Made by a program: the position numbers and the translations under genes. 64,000 nucleotides of DNA, taken from assembly GCF_014647795.1 (NCBI RefSeq), contig NZ_BMPW01000002.1, positions 419,507 to 483,506 on the forward strand, read 5' to 3'. Under the pieces are notes generated by a model. It had not been told where the DNA came from and did no database searches. It saw only the letters and a program-made list of their open reading frames with translations. The stretch is from Actinoplanes campanulatus (GTDB taxonomy: Bacteria > Actinomycetota > Actinomycetes > Mycobacteriales > Micromonosporaceae). Positions within the stretch are counted from its first letter, which is position 1, and each line of letters starts with the position of its first letter. Shown piece after piece: positions 44,685-53,103 of this stretch.

Positions 44685-45521
44685 ATGAGGGCGCGCTCGT
44701 ACCGACGGAACCCGGGCAGTCGGCGGAAGACGATCGGCGCGGTGGTGGTCGCGGGAGTGTTGGTGGTCAGCGGGGTGACCGGAATGCAACTGGCGTCGGC
44801 CGGCACCGAGGCGAAGGCCGCCGATCTGGTGAGTGTCGACGGTCAGCAGTTCGACATCTCGCAATGTGCGGAGCTTCAGGTCAACGCGGGCGACGTGATC
44901 TGTGACGGCGAGCCGCTGGCCCCGGTGGAGGCGCAGGCTCCCGGGGAGGCGGCCGCGGATTCGGCTGTCGCGCTCGAGGCGGCGTGCGACACGTTCGCCG
45001 CCGATGTGGCCGCGGCCGCCGGTGAGGCCGGTGCCGAGGAGGCGGCGGAGGCCGCCGAGGACCCGGCCGCCGCGAAGGCCGAGAACCGCGCCCTCGCCAA
45101 GAAGTACCTCAAGGTGCTCAAGGCCGCTGGAAAGGCCGGGAAGGCGGGGAAGGCCGGAAAGGCGGGGAAGGGCGCAGCCGAGGAGGGCGCCGCTCAGGAG
45201 GGTGCCGCCGAGGAAGGCGCCGCTGAGGAAGGCGCCGCTGAGGAGGGTGCCGCTGGTGAGCAGGCCGGTGGACAGGATGCCGCCGCGGTCGCCGTGACCT
45301 CCGCTCAGCAGGCTCTGCTCCAGTCCTGCCTGGCGCTCGCCGACGCCAAGGCGGTAGCCGCCGCGGGCGCCGGCGCCGCCGACGAGGGCGCTGCGGATGA
45401 GGGCGCTGCCGCTGACGAGGGTGCCGCCGAGGAGGGCGCCGCTGAGGAGGGCGCCGCTGAGGAGGGCGCCGCTGAGCAGGGTGCCGCCGGCAAGGAGGCC
45501 ACCACGACCCGGGGTCGCTGA
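44685..45521 (+). CDS. exported low-complexity protein with AEEGA and GKA repeats
   Basis: A 278-residue protein. Arg-rich N-terminus plus one hydrophobic segment (IGAVVVAGVLVVSGVTGMQLASA) gives a signal peptide or anchor. The mature part has cysteines in ISQCAEL, DVICDGE, LEAACDTF and LLQSCLAL. Between them lie a lysine-rich GKAGKAGKA stretch (~residues 148-162) and two arrays of acidic pentapeptides AAEEG/AADEG (~163-195 and ~225-270). GAGGAG precedes the ATG. No family is recognised. Adjacent basic and acidic repeat blocks and spaced cysteines suggest a structural surface protein; this is inference. Confidence 0.7.
   Translation: MRARSYRRNPGSRRKTIGAVVVAGVLVVSGVTGMQLASAGTEAKAADLVSVDGQQFDISQCAELQVNAGDVICDGEPLAPVEAQAPGEAAADSAVALEAACDTFAADVAAAAGEAGAEEAAEAAEDPAAAKAENRALAKKYLKVLKAAGKAGKAGKAGKAGKGAAEEGAAQEGAAEEGAAEEGAAEEGAAGEQAGGQDAAAVAVTSAQQALLQSCLALADAKAVAAAGAGAADEGAADEGAAADEGAAEEGAAEEGAAEEGAAEQGAAGKEATTTRGR
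45125..45510 (+). repeat. 15-bp coding repeats (AEEGA) and GKA repeats
   Basis: Repeats of AAGGCGGGGAAGGCC at 45125-45175, then 15-bp units of type GCCGCTGAGGAGGGC at about 45178-45255 and again at about 45375-45495, separated by a non-repeated segment encoding SAQQALLQSCLALADAKA. Confidence 0.85.
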
Positions 45522-45533
45522 CCCTCGAGAGCC

Positions 45534-45578
45534 GTGACGGTGGCCCGGGCGAATGGGCGGCGCCCAGGCCACCGTCAC
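45534..45578 (+). terminator. hairpin terminator after the AEEGA-repeat gene
   Basis: GTGACGGTGGCC at 45534-45545 pairs perfectly with 45567-45578, and an inner GGGC/GCCC stem can extend it. It lies 12 bases after the stop codon. Confidence 0.8.
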
Positions 45579-45645
45579 TCGGCAGATCCGTACGATCGCA
45601 TCGATTTTTGCCGTAACCGTTCCTGCATCCCCTCGTTGGACCGAT

Positions 45646-46500
45646 ATGGGACGTCGGATCGTCGCGGCGTTGATCTGGGCCATGGTCCTGGCCGGAACGG
45701 TGTCGCCCGCGGCGGGTGCCGAGGCCGTCGACTCCGCGGGCGTAGCGGCCCGGCTCGACCGGCTGACGCTGGAGATCTCCGGGAACGTGGTGGAGCGCCG
45801 GGCGCACCTGCTGGTCAACTATCACCGGGTGGAGGGCGGCATCGAGGCCTGCATGCGGGATCTCGGTAAGCCCTACCAGCGCCACCCTTATGTGGATTTC
45901 TACCGGGATTTCACCGACGCCGAACTGGGTTTCGGCACCGGCTACGGCACGGTCTTCGACTCGCTGACCGACCGTGGCCGGATCCAGGTGCTGAACGAAC
46001 AGGCCGCCGCCCGGGTGTGGGAGTCCGGCCTCTACGACTACGCCACCCCGCCGGCGCCCGGCCTGGACGGTTGCCGGGAGCGGTTCGGCAACCGCGATTA
46101 CCAGGATCCCGAGCCGCCGCATCCGGCCGTCGACCAGCTGAGCGGCTTCGCCGAGCTGGTGACGATCGTGAGCCGGGATCCGGGCGTGCGCGACGGCATG
46201 CGGCACTATCCGAAATGCATGAAGCAGAGGTACGGGTACGACGTGCCCGGCGAGCGCACCGATCTCCTCTTCGCGCCCCGCCTGGATCCGCCCCCGAACC
46301 CTGGCTGGGATCAGGCGGTCGCCGAGATCGCCGCGATTCACGCCGCCGATGCCGACTGCCGGCGCCCGGCCTACGACATCGCCGTCCGGATCGTCGGCGA
46401 GCACCTGGACGACTGGGAGAAGCGGCACCGGTCCGAATTGGACGCGGTCCGTGCCGCGTGGCGTCAACGGGTGAGGGAGGCCCAGCGGTATCACAACTGA
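45646..46500 (+). CDS. exported protein of unknown function
   Basis: A 284-residue protein with a clear signal peptide (GRRIVAALIWAMVLAGTVSP, cleavage near AAGAEA). The mature part is rich in Arg/Tyr/Asp and has cysteines at EACMRDLGK, DGCRERFGN, PKCMKQRYG and ADCRRPAYD, roughly in two CM/CR pairs that could form disulfides. The start ATG 45646 is chosen for the signal peptide; the frame is open to 45553. No family is recognised. The last third (EHLDDWEKRHRSELDAVRAA) looks helical. Confidence 0.7.
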   Translation: MGRRIVAALIWAMVLAGTVSPAAGAEAVDSAGVAARLDRLTLEISGNVVERRAHLLVNYHRVEGGIEACMRDLGKPYQRHPYVDFYRDFTDAELGFGTGYGTVFDSLTDRGRIQVLNEQAAARVWESGLYDYATPPAPGLDGCRERFGNRDYQDPEPPHPAVDQLSGFAELVTIVSRDPGVRDGMRHYPKCMKQRYGYDVPGERTDLLFAPRLDPPPNPGWDQAVAEIAAIHAADADCRRPAYDIAVRIVGEHLDDWEKRHRSELDAVRAAWRQRVREAQRYHN

Positions 46501-46582
46501 CCATGACGATCCGGCAGGCGACCCTCGACGACTCGTTCGGTTTTTCGCTGGCCGAGGTGCGTTACCGCCGTGGCCTGGGCGA

Positions 46583-47227
46583 TCAGGGTTTGCGGCCGAC
46601 CGCCCCGTAGACAGCGACCTGTTCGGGTGCGGGCCGCTGGTGCGCCGGGACCTCGGGGAGCCATTCGGAGACCGGCACGATGCCCGGGCCGATCAGGCCC
46701 AGCCCGGTGAAGAACTCGGCGAACTCGGCCCGGCTGCGCGCCCTGCCGCCGCCCGGCACAGTGGTCGGCTCGCCGGGAACGCCGTGGTCGAGGGTGATGT
46801 TGGTGGCGGCCAGGTAGCTGCCGGACGGGAGCGCGGCGAGCAGTTCGCGGACGATCTCCCGGGCCCGCGCGTGGTCGGGCAGGAGGTGCAGTACGGCGAT
46901 GAGGATCAGCCCGACCGGCCGGTTCAGGTCGAGGGTCTCCTTGAGCAGCGGGTGGTCGAGGATGGCGCCCGGGTTGCGCAGGTCCTCCTCGATGTAGGTC
47001 GCGGTGCCGGTCAGCAGCCTACGGGCGTGCACGCCGACCTTCGGGTCGTTGTCGACGTAGACGACCCGGGCGTACGGCACCCGGCGCTGTGCGATCTCGT
47101 GGGTGTTGCCGGCGGTGGGCAGGCCGGCGCCGATGTCGAGGAACTGGTCGACCCGCGCCTCTTCGGCCAGGAAACGCACCGCACGCTGGAGGAACGCCCG
47201 GTTCTCGCGGGCCGGTAGCTCGGTCAC
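46583..47227 (-). CDS. SAM-dependent methyltransferase, PF04672 (DUF574)-type, short N-terminus
   Basis: A 214-residue putative methyltransferase. ARENRAFLQRAVRFLAEEA, FLDIGAGLPTAGNTHE (SAM loop) and VVYVDNDPKVGVHARRLL are hallmarks of the actinobacterial DUF574 family. Members usually have ~50 more N-terminal residues with a YDYxLGGxxNF-type motif, which is absent here. The GTG start has GGAGGACATCC upstream, so the shorter form looks genuinely translated. It may be a truncated allele or a natural short form. The substrate is unknown. It converges with the exported-protein gene. Confidence 0.82.
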   Translation of the reverse strand: MTELPARENRAFLQRAVRFLAEEARVDQFLDIGAGLPTAGNTHEIAQRRVPYARVVYVDNDPKVGVHARRLLTGTATYIEEDLRNPGAILDHPLLKETLDLNRPVGLILIAVLHLLPDHARAREIVRELLAALPSGSYLAATNITLDHGVPGEPTTVPGGGRARSRAEFAEFFTGLGLIGPGIVPVSEWLPEVPAHQRPAPEQVAVYGAVGRKP

Positions 47228-47412
47228 CGGATGTCCTCCGTTCCGTATCGATGCGGGGCGATCGCGCCGACCCTATCGCAGGAGATCCATCCGGGACCCC
47301 GTTAACACGACGGCAATGTTCATGCCGGGCTGACAGCGAGCCACAGGGCATTCAAAGACTCCGGTGTTTGCATGGCGGGGCAAACCCCACCGAGCGGCAT
47401 ATCGGAGGACAG

Positions 47413-48333
47413 ATGACGACCTATCAAGGGCGCCCCCTACCCCATCCCGAGGAGGAGGTGTTCGACCAGGGCCTCGGCTTCGACATGGGCACCCTGATGG
47501 GCCGGCGGAAGCTCCTGCGGGCCTTCGGTGTCGGCGCGCTCACTCTCGGCGTGGCCGCCTGCACCTCCACGACCTCCGCGGCGCCGCAATCCACGTCCGC
47601 GGCCACCGTCGACTCGTCGGAGATCCCGGACGAGACGGCGGGACCCTATCCGGGTGACGGCTCGAACGGGCCGGACGTGCTGGAGCAGAGCGGCATCGTC
47701 CGCAGCGACATCCGGTCCAGCTTCGGCGACGCGAAGGGTACGGCCGAGGGCGTGCCGATGACGCTGGAGCTGACCATCCAGGACCTCGCCAACGGCGGGG
47801 CGGCCTTCGCCGGGGTGGCGGTCTACGTCTGGCACTGCGACCGGGCCGGCCTCTACTCGATGTACTCCGAAGGGGTCACCGAGGAGAACTACCTGCGGGG
47901 CGTGCAGATCGCCGACGACTCCGGGAAGGTGACGTTCACCAGCATCTTCCCGGCCTGCTACACCGGGCGGTGGCCGCACGTCCACTTCGAGGTCTACCCG
48001 GACCAGGCCGGCATCACCGACAGCACCAAGGCCATCGCGACGTCCCAGGTAGCCATCCCGAAAGAGCACTGCGACACGGTCTACCAGGAGAAGGGGTACG
48101 AGGCCTCGGTCACCAACCTGGCCCAGCTCACCCTGGAGACCGACAACGTCTTCGGTGACGACGCGGGCGCCGAGCAGCTCGGGACCGTCACCGGTGACGT
48201 GAGCGGTGGGTACACCGTGGCGCTGACCGTCGGGGTGGACACCACCACGACTCCCGCCGGTGGGGGCGCGCCTCCCGGTGGCGGTGCGCCTCCCGGTGGT
48301 GGCACTCCGCCGAGCGGTCCGCCGCCCGCCTGA
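47413..48333 (+). CDS. exported intradiol dioxygenase-like protein
   Basis: A 306-residue protein. A leader with RRKLLRAFGVGALTLGVAACTS combines a Tat-like RR and a lipobox, so it is probably a surface lipoprotein. The C-terminal ~200 residues match the intradiol ring-cleavage dioxygenase fold: CDRAGLYSMY, EENYLRGVQIAD and RWPHVHFEVYP supply Tyr, Tyr, His, His iron ligands. Secreted relatives are known but few have proven catechol substrates. The tail is a Gly/Pro repeat (PAGGGAPPGGG). CGGAGGACAG precedes the ATG. Confidence 0.88.
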   Translation: MTTYQGRPLPHPEEEVFDQGLGFDMGTLMGRRKLLRAFGVGALTLGVAACTSTTSAAPQSTSAATVDSSEIPDETAGPYPGDGSNGPDVLEQSGIVRSDIRSSFGDAKGTAEGVPMTLELTIQDLANGGAAFAGVAVYVWHCDRAGLYSMYSEGVTEENYLRGVQIADDSGKVTFTSIFPACYTGRWPHVHFEVYPDQAGITDSTKAIATSQVAIPKEHCDTVYQEKGYEASVTNLAQLTLETDNVFGDDAGAEQLGTVTGDVSGGYTVALTVGVDTTTTPAGGGAPPGGGAPPGGGTPPSGPPPA

Positions 48334-48394
48334 TCGATCCGTCTCATCCCTCCGGGGTGACGACCGAACAGGACGTCTTCGGCAGGGTGGGCCC

Positions 48395-48829
48395 ATGGCA
48401 CGCTCAGAGCGCCCCGGAGGCGTGGTCTCCCTCATCGGTCTTCTGCTGGCCATCGGCGGCGGTGTTCTCCTCGTCGCCGGCGTGGCCACGTACGTGGTGG
48501 TCAGCACCACCCTGTCGGATCAGCACATCACGGTGTCCGAGGATGCCGACAACTTCGCCGGCGAGCACGTCGACCAGCCATGGGAGGCGTACGCGGAGGC
48601 CGACGTCATCGCCGAGCACGCCTCCGAGATGGCGGACGGCAAGACCTACGCCGAACTGCCCCGCGACGATCCGCGCCGCGAGTCGGTGATGACGGCCTCC
48701 TTCCTCCAGGCCTCGCTCTTCACCTCGGTGGTGGCGTTCGGGGTGGCGGCGCTCGCGGCCGGCATCGGCATCCTCTTCACCCTGACCGGCATCTCGCTGC
48801 GCCGCGTCGCCCGGGCGCCGGCCCCGTGA
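48395..48829 (+). CDS. small two-TM membrane protein
   Basis: A 144-residue protein with two hydrophobic segments, about residues 10-34 (VSLIGLLLAIGGGVLLVAGVATYVV, shown here as its core) and 102-130, joined by a polar exported domain (EHVDQPWEAYAEADVI). Similar actinobacterial proteins often carry the name aromatic ring-opening dioxygenase LigA, but nothing in this sequence supports an enzyme. AGGGTGGG precedes the ATG. It lies 61 bases after the intradiol-like gene and may share its transcript. Confidence 0.7.
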   Translation: MARSERPGGVVSLIGLLLAIGGGVLLVAGVATYVVVSTTLSDQHITVSEDADNFAGEHVDQPWEAYAEADVIAEHASEMADGKTYAELPRDDPRRESVMTASFLQASLFTSVVAFGVAALAAGIGILFTLTGISLRRVARAPAP

Positions 48830-48840
48830 CCGGTGCGGGG

Positions 48841-49332
48841 TCAGAGGATCTTCGTGCCGTACATCTGGCCCAGCGGGTCGGCGATCAGCTCGATGCGGGC
48901 GCCGTCCGGGTCGCGGAAGTAGACCGAGACGCCGCTGTGCACGGTGTGCTCGACACCCGCGTCGGTGAGCCGCTGGATCAGCTCGGTCCAGCGGTCCCGG
49001 GCCACCGAGATGGCCATGTGGTGCAGGCCGCCCAGCACTTCGGCGTAGGGGCCCAGGTCGAGGCCGGGCAGGTCGAAGAAGGCCAGCAGGTTGCTGTTGC
49101 CGATGTCGAAGAAGAAGTGTGACGAGCCGGGGTAGTCCCGGTTCTCGATCAGCTCGGTCAACGGGAAACCGAGCAGATCCTGGTAGAAGCGGACGGTTCG
49201 CTCCACGTCGCCGCTGATCAGGGCGGTGTGGTGCAGGCCGCGGGCGGTGGAGGGTGGCCGTTCGGCGGTGAGCCGCAGATGCTCGTCGCGGATGCGGTGG
49301 CGGGCGGCTTCGAGGGCGGCGAGGTCGGTCAT
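48841..49332 (-). CDS. VOC-family protein
   Basis: A 163-residue protein with the paired beta-alpha-beta-beta-beta units of the vicinal oxygen chelate superfamily. The first unit starts GLHHTALISGDVERTVRFYQ, and the second has HHMAISVARDRWTEL and HSGVSVYFRDPDGARIELI. Metal ligands (His in the first strand, Glu in RIELIADP) are present, as in glyoxalases and extradiol dioxygenases. The substrate is unknown. It converges on the small membrane-protein gene with only 11 bases between them. Confidence 0.88.
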   Translation of the reverse strand: MTDLAALEAARHRIRDEHLRLTAERPPSTARGLHHTALISGDVERTVRFYQDLLGFPLTELIENRDYPGSSHFFFDIGNSNLLAFFDLPGLDLGPYAEVLGGLHHMAISVARDRWTELIQRLTDAGVEHTVHSGVSVYFRDPDGARIELIADPLGQMYGTKIL

Positions 49333-49619
49333 TCCTGGATCTTGCGCTGCTCAGGGCCGTGCCGACCGGCGGATGGCCGACATTGGGCAGTCTTCGTGAA
49401 ATTATCACCGCGGCGGTTCCGGAAACGGTTCGGACTCTTGACAGATAATCCACGGCGGTGGATGAATGTGTTCGACCCTGTTCGTCTTTGCGGGGTTCCG
49501 GTGTTCTCCCGGTTCATATTCGTTCGGCCCGTCCCCGTCCGTCTCCAGCGCCGCGGACCGGCCCGCGACCCGACGGTCGTGCGCCGGGCCTTCGGTGTGC
49601 CCGTTCCCGAGGAAGTCCG
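49333..49619 (+). promoter_or_regulatory. upstream region of the GH2 gene with promoter-like and inverted-repeat elements
   Basis: TTGACA at 49438-49443 is followed after 17 bases by a weak -10 (GATGAA). The spacer contains ATCCAC-GGCG-GTGGAT (49448-49463), a perfect 6-bp inverted repeat that could bind a repressor. This is a proposal from pattern only. Confidence 0.45.
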
Positions 49620-52430
49620 ATGCGCCGATCCGTCGTACGGCCGCTCGTGGCCCGTGCCCTCGCCGCCCTGACCCTGGGCGCGAGCGTGCTCGTGGCCACC
49701 GCCGCGCCCGCCGCGGCCGTCGTCCCCAAGACGCCGCCGCTCAGCACGCCGTGGACCAGCCAGGTGTCCACCACCAACCCGCTGCCGGAGTACCCGCGAC
49801 CCCAGATGACCCGCCCCGACTGGCAGTCGCTGAACGGGGAGTGGCAGTTCCTCAACCCGGCGACCGACAGCGCCGGCAACGTCAACCGCAACGCCGCGCC
49901 GCCGATCGGGCAGACCCTGCCGGAGCGGATCCTGGTGCCGTACCCGGTGGAGTCCGCCCTCTCCGGGATCATGCGCAACGACAACCGTGACCTGATGTTC
50001 TACCGGCGCACCTTCACCGTCCCGGCCGGGTGGGCCGGCCGCCGCGTCCAGCTGCACTTCGGCGCGGTCGACTACGAGGCCACCGTCTGGGTCAACGGCA
50101 CCCAGGTGGCCACCCACAAGGGCGGCTACGACCGGTTCGAGGTGGACGTCACGCCGCAGCTCAACGGCGGTACCAACGAGATCGTCGTGCGCGTCTACGA
50201 CCCCACCGACGGGCGTGGCGAGAAGCAGCCGATCGGCAAGCAGACCAACAACCCGAGCGGCATCTTCTACACGCCCGTCTCCGGCATCTGGCAGACCGTC
50301 TGGCTCGAGCCGACCCCGGTTTCGTCGATCTACTCGGTCGACATCTATCCCAACATCACCAACAACACCGTTCGGGTACGGGTATTCGCGCGCGGAAACG
50401 TGCAGGGGCACAGCGTGCTCGCCGAATCGATGACCGGAACCACCGTGGTCGGCACCGCGACCGGCGGCTTCACCGACTTCACCGTGCCGGTGCCGAACGC
50501 CCGCCGCTGGTCGCCCGACGACCCGTACCTCTACAACCTGCGGGTGTCCCTGCGGAACAGCGCGGGAACCACGGTCGACCAGGTCACCAGCTACTTCGGC
50601 ATGCGTGAGGTGGGCACCAAGCTGGTCAACGGCGTGCTGCGGCCCACCCTCAACGGCGAGTTCGTCTTCCAGGCCGGCACCCTCGACCAGGGCTACTGGC
50701 CGGACGGTCTCTACACCGCCCCCACCGACGCGGCCCTCCAGTTCGACCTCCAGAAACACAAGGACCTGGGCTTCAACATGGTCCGCAAGCACATCAAGGT
50801 GGAACCGGCCCGCTGGTACTACCACGCCGACCGCCTCGGCCTGCTCGTCTGGCAGGACATCCCGTCCACCCCGCCGTTCGACGCCAACCGGACGGCCGCG
50901 CAGATCGCCCAGTTCGAGACCGAGGCCCGGGAGATCATCGACGAGCACCGGTTCTCGCCGGCCGTGGTCACCTACGTGCCGTTCAACGAGGGGTGGGGCG
51001 AGTGGAACCTCACCGACACCCAGCGGGTCACCCGTGACCTGGAGGCCTACGACCCGACCCGCCTCATGAACCCGCACAGCGGCTACAACTGCTGCGCCTC
51101 CAAGGGCGACCCCGGCACCGGCGACATCATCGACTGGCACATCTACACCGGACCGGACGCGCCCCGGCCCAGCGCCACCCGGGTGTCGATCCTCGGCGAG
51201 TTCGGCGGGCTCGGGCTGCGCACGCCGGGGCACGAGTACAGCCCCAACGGACAATTCTTCGCGTACGAGCAGATGTCCAGCGCGGCGCACCTCAACGACC
51301 GGTTCACCGGCATGATCCGGGACTCGCAGCGGCTGATGACCGGCAAGGGGCTGTCCGGGTTCGTCTACACCGAGATCACCGACGTGGAGGGGGAGTACAA
51401 CGGGCTGCTCACCTACGACCGGCAGATCCAGAAGGTGGACACCGCACAGGTGCGGGCGGCGCTGACCGACCTGATCCGGGCGTCCCGCAACCAGAACGCG
51501 GCGGTCCCGCTCACCCTCGGGCACGTGCGGTCGTTCCAGGTCACCACGGCCGGGCACACCGACCGGTATCTGCGGCACTCGGACTCGCTCGCGCGTACCG
51601 ACGTGATCAGTGGGGACTCCGCCCGGCAGGACGCGTCGTTCCGGACCGTCGCGGGGCTCGCCGATCCGCGCTGCCACTCGTTCGAGTCGGTCAACTTCCC
51701 GGGCCGCTACCTGCGGCACGCGTCCGGGCGGGTGCGGATCGACGCGAACACCGGTGGAAGCTTCGCCGCCGACGCCACCTGGTGCGGCCGGCCCGGACTG
51801 GCCGCCGGTGGCACGTCGTTCGAGTCGTTCAACTACCCCGGGTCGTACCTGCGGCACCAGTCGGACACCGTCTACCTGGCCGCCAACGACGGGTCGGCGC
51901 TGTTCGCGGCCGACGCCACCTGGAACGTCTCGAACCCGGCCCTGTGGCGCAGTTCGGTGCTCCTGCCCTACGACGTACGGCGGTCGCTCCAGGTCACCAC
52001 GTGGGGCTTCACCGACCGTTACCTGCGGCACGCCGACAGCCTCGGCTGGACCGAACCGGTGACCGCCGGCAGCTCCGCCCTGCTCAAGGCGGACGCCACG
52101 TTCACGCTGCGCCGCGGGCTGGCCGACCCGTCCTGCTACACCTTCGAGTCGGTCAACTTCCCCGGCCAGTACCTGCGCCACGCCTCCAGCCGGATCCGCC
52201 TGGCCGCCAACGACGGGTCGGCGCTCTTCGCCGGTGACGCCACCTTCTGCGCCCGGCCCGGCCTGGGTGGCGCCGGCGTCACCTTCGAGTCGATCAACTT
52301 CCCGGGCAGCTTCCTGCGCCACTTCGACGCCCAGGTCTGGATCGCCTCCGGCGCCGGAACCGGCTCCGACCGCCCGATGACCCTGTCCGCCGACAGCTCC
52401 TGGACCGTAGCCAACCCCTGGACCCCGTAA
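49620..52430 (+). CDS. secreted GH2-family glycosidase with two AbfB modules
   Basis: A 936-residue secreted enzyme. The signal peptide covers residues 1-33 (ends ATAAPAAAVV). Residues ~60-620 form a GH2 enzyme: sugar-binding domain (FYRRTFTVPAGWAGRRVQLH), Ig-like domain and TIM barrel with acid/base Glu457 in PFNEGWGEW and nucleophile Glu527 in LGEFGGLG. Residues ~635-935 hold two tandem AbfB (CBM42-like) beta-trefoil modules with repeated SFESVNFPGRYLRH blocks, which bind arabinofuranose side chains. The target is probably an arabinose-decorated plant glycan. GAGGAAGTCCG precedes the ATG. Confidence 0.9.
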   Translation: MRRSVVRPLVARALAALTLGASVLVATAAPAAAVVPKTPPLSTPWTSQVSTTNPLPEYPRPQMTRPDWQSLNGEWQFLNPATDSAGNVNRNAAPPIGQTLPERILVPYPVESALSGIMRNDNRDLMFYRRTFTVPAGWAGRRVQLHFGAVDYEATVWVNGTQVATHKGGYDRFEVDVTPQLNGGTNEIVVRVYDPTDGRGEKQPIGKQTNNPSGIFYTPVSGIWQTVWLEPTPVSSIYSVDIYPNITNNTVRVRVFARGNVQGHSVLAESMTGTTVVGTATGGFTDFTVPVPNARRWSPDDPYLYNLRVSLRNSAGTTVDQVTSYFGMREVGTKLVNGVLRPTLNGEFVFQAGTLDQGYWPDGLYTAPTDAALQFDLQKHKDLGFNMVRKHIKVEPARWYYHADRLGLLVWQDIPSTPPFDANRTAAQIAQFETEAREIIDEHRFSPAVVTYVPFNEGWGEWNLTDTQRVTRDLEAYDPTRLMNPHSGYNCCASKGDPGTGDIIDWHIYTGPDAPRPSATRVSILGEFGGLGLRTPGHEYSPNGQFFAYEQMSSAAHLNDRFTGMIRDSQRLMTGKGLSGFVYTEITDVEGEYNGLLTYDRQIQKVDTAQVRAALTDLIRASRNQNAAVPLTLGHVRSFQVTTAGHTDRYLRHSDSLARTDVISGDSARQDASFRTVAGLADPRCHSFESVNFPGRYLRHASGRVRIDANTGGSFAADATWCGRPGLAAGGTSFESFNYPGSYLRHQSDTVYLAANDGSALFAADATWNVSNPALWRSSVLLPYDVRRSLQVTTWGFTDRYLRHADSLGWTEPVTAGSSALLKADATFTLRRGLADPSCYTFESVNFPGQYLRHASSRIRLAANDGSALFAGDATFCARPGLGGAGVTFESINFPGSFLRHFDAQVWIASGAGTGSDRPMTLSADSSWTVANPWTP

Positions 52431-52448
52431 CCGATCCCGCCCGACCCC

Positions 52449-52482
52449 TCACGGCCAGCCGCCCCTTTGCGGCTGGCCGTGA
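52449..52482 (+). terminator. hairpin terminator after the GH2 gene
   Basis: A 14-bp perfect stem (TCACGGCCAGCCGC at 52449-52462; complement 52469-52482) with loop CCCTTT, 18 bases after the stop. Confidence 0.85.
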
Positions 52483-52584
52483 GTGCTGTCTCCGGCCTGT
52501 CGCGACAGCTCTCAGGGCCGGCCGCTTCCTTCCGATCGGGTGATTCGACGGGCGGGGTGGTGGCCGCGCGCATAGGGTCCGGGC

Positions 52585-52779
52585 ATGGACGCGCGGGGAG
52601 CGAGAGCCCACGTCGCTCGGATGGTGGGTAACACCACGATGTTCGTGGGCCTGCTGATCGCTCTGCTGGAGGCGTGGGTCGGTATCGGGCCGTCGATCGG
52701 GCCGTGGGTGTTCGCGGGACTGTTCGTGATCATCGGGGTCGGGCTGCGGCTCGAAGCGGCGATCCTCGACCGCCACTGA
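52585..52779 (+). CDS. 64-residue two-helix membrane protein
   Basis: A small protein with two hydrophobic segments (TTMFVGLLIALLEAWVGI and GPWVFAGLFVIIGVGLRL), a charged N-terminus and the end LDRH. The codon usage is normal for this genome, which supports coding. No homolog is recognised. It lies alone between the GH2 terminator and the cellobiose phosphorylase promoter. Confidence 0.6.
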   Translation: MDARGARAHVARMVGNTTMFVGLLIALLEAWVGIGPSIGPWVFAGLFVIIGVGLRLEAAILDRH

Positions 52780-53027
52780 TCACTGACCGGAGGGTGAGTT
52801 CCGCTCACGCCGCAGCGGGCCCCGCGGCCGTGCGCCGCGATCAGGTGGCGGACAGCCACGGGAGGTGTGGCCGCGGTCGGGGTGCTCACGTCCGTACCGG
52901 AAAGGGAAGCGGGAGAGGGTCGCCGAGGTCGCGTTTGCGCGGGTCATCGGGTCGGGGGAAACCGGAACCGCAAGAGTCTTTTCGGGCTGGTCCCAGGAGC
53001 GTGTCCGAGCGGTAAAATGGACGCTCA

Positions 53028-53041
53028 TGGGAGCGCTCCCA
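53028..53041. promoter_or_regulatory. CebR-type operator
   Basis: TGGGAGCGCTCCCA, a perfect 14-bp palindrome identical to the known CebR box of Streptomyces. It lies 63 bases before the cellobiose phosphorylase start and just downstream of a -10-like TAAAAT (53013-53018), where a LacI-family repressor would block transcription. Release by cello-oligosaccharides is known for CebR. Confidence 0.88.
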
Positions 53042-53103
53042 AGGCGCTTCCATGCCGACCGGCGGAGGGCCGGGCGGGACCGACGGCGACGGTGGAGGAC
53101 CTG

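Noticed and set aside
46503-46610. 35-codon ORF starting MTIRQATLDD after the exported-protein gene
   Set aside because: The start resembles a GNAT acetyltransferase N-terminus but the frame ends after 35 codons and overlaps the methyltransferase gene antisense; too little to call.
48395-48829. Annotation as aromatic ring-opening dioxygenase LigA
   Set aside because: The protein is a small two-helix membrane protein with no dioxygenase motif; that name for such proteins appears to be a propagated misannotation.
49329-52322. 997-codon minus-strand frame opposite the GH2 gene
   Set aside because: No motif and biased composition; the plus strand has signal peptide, GH2 catalytic residues and AbfB modules.
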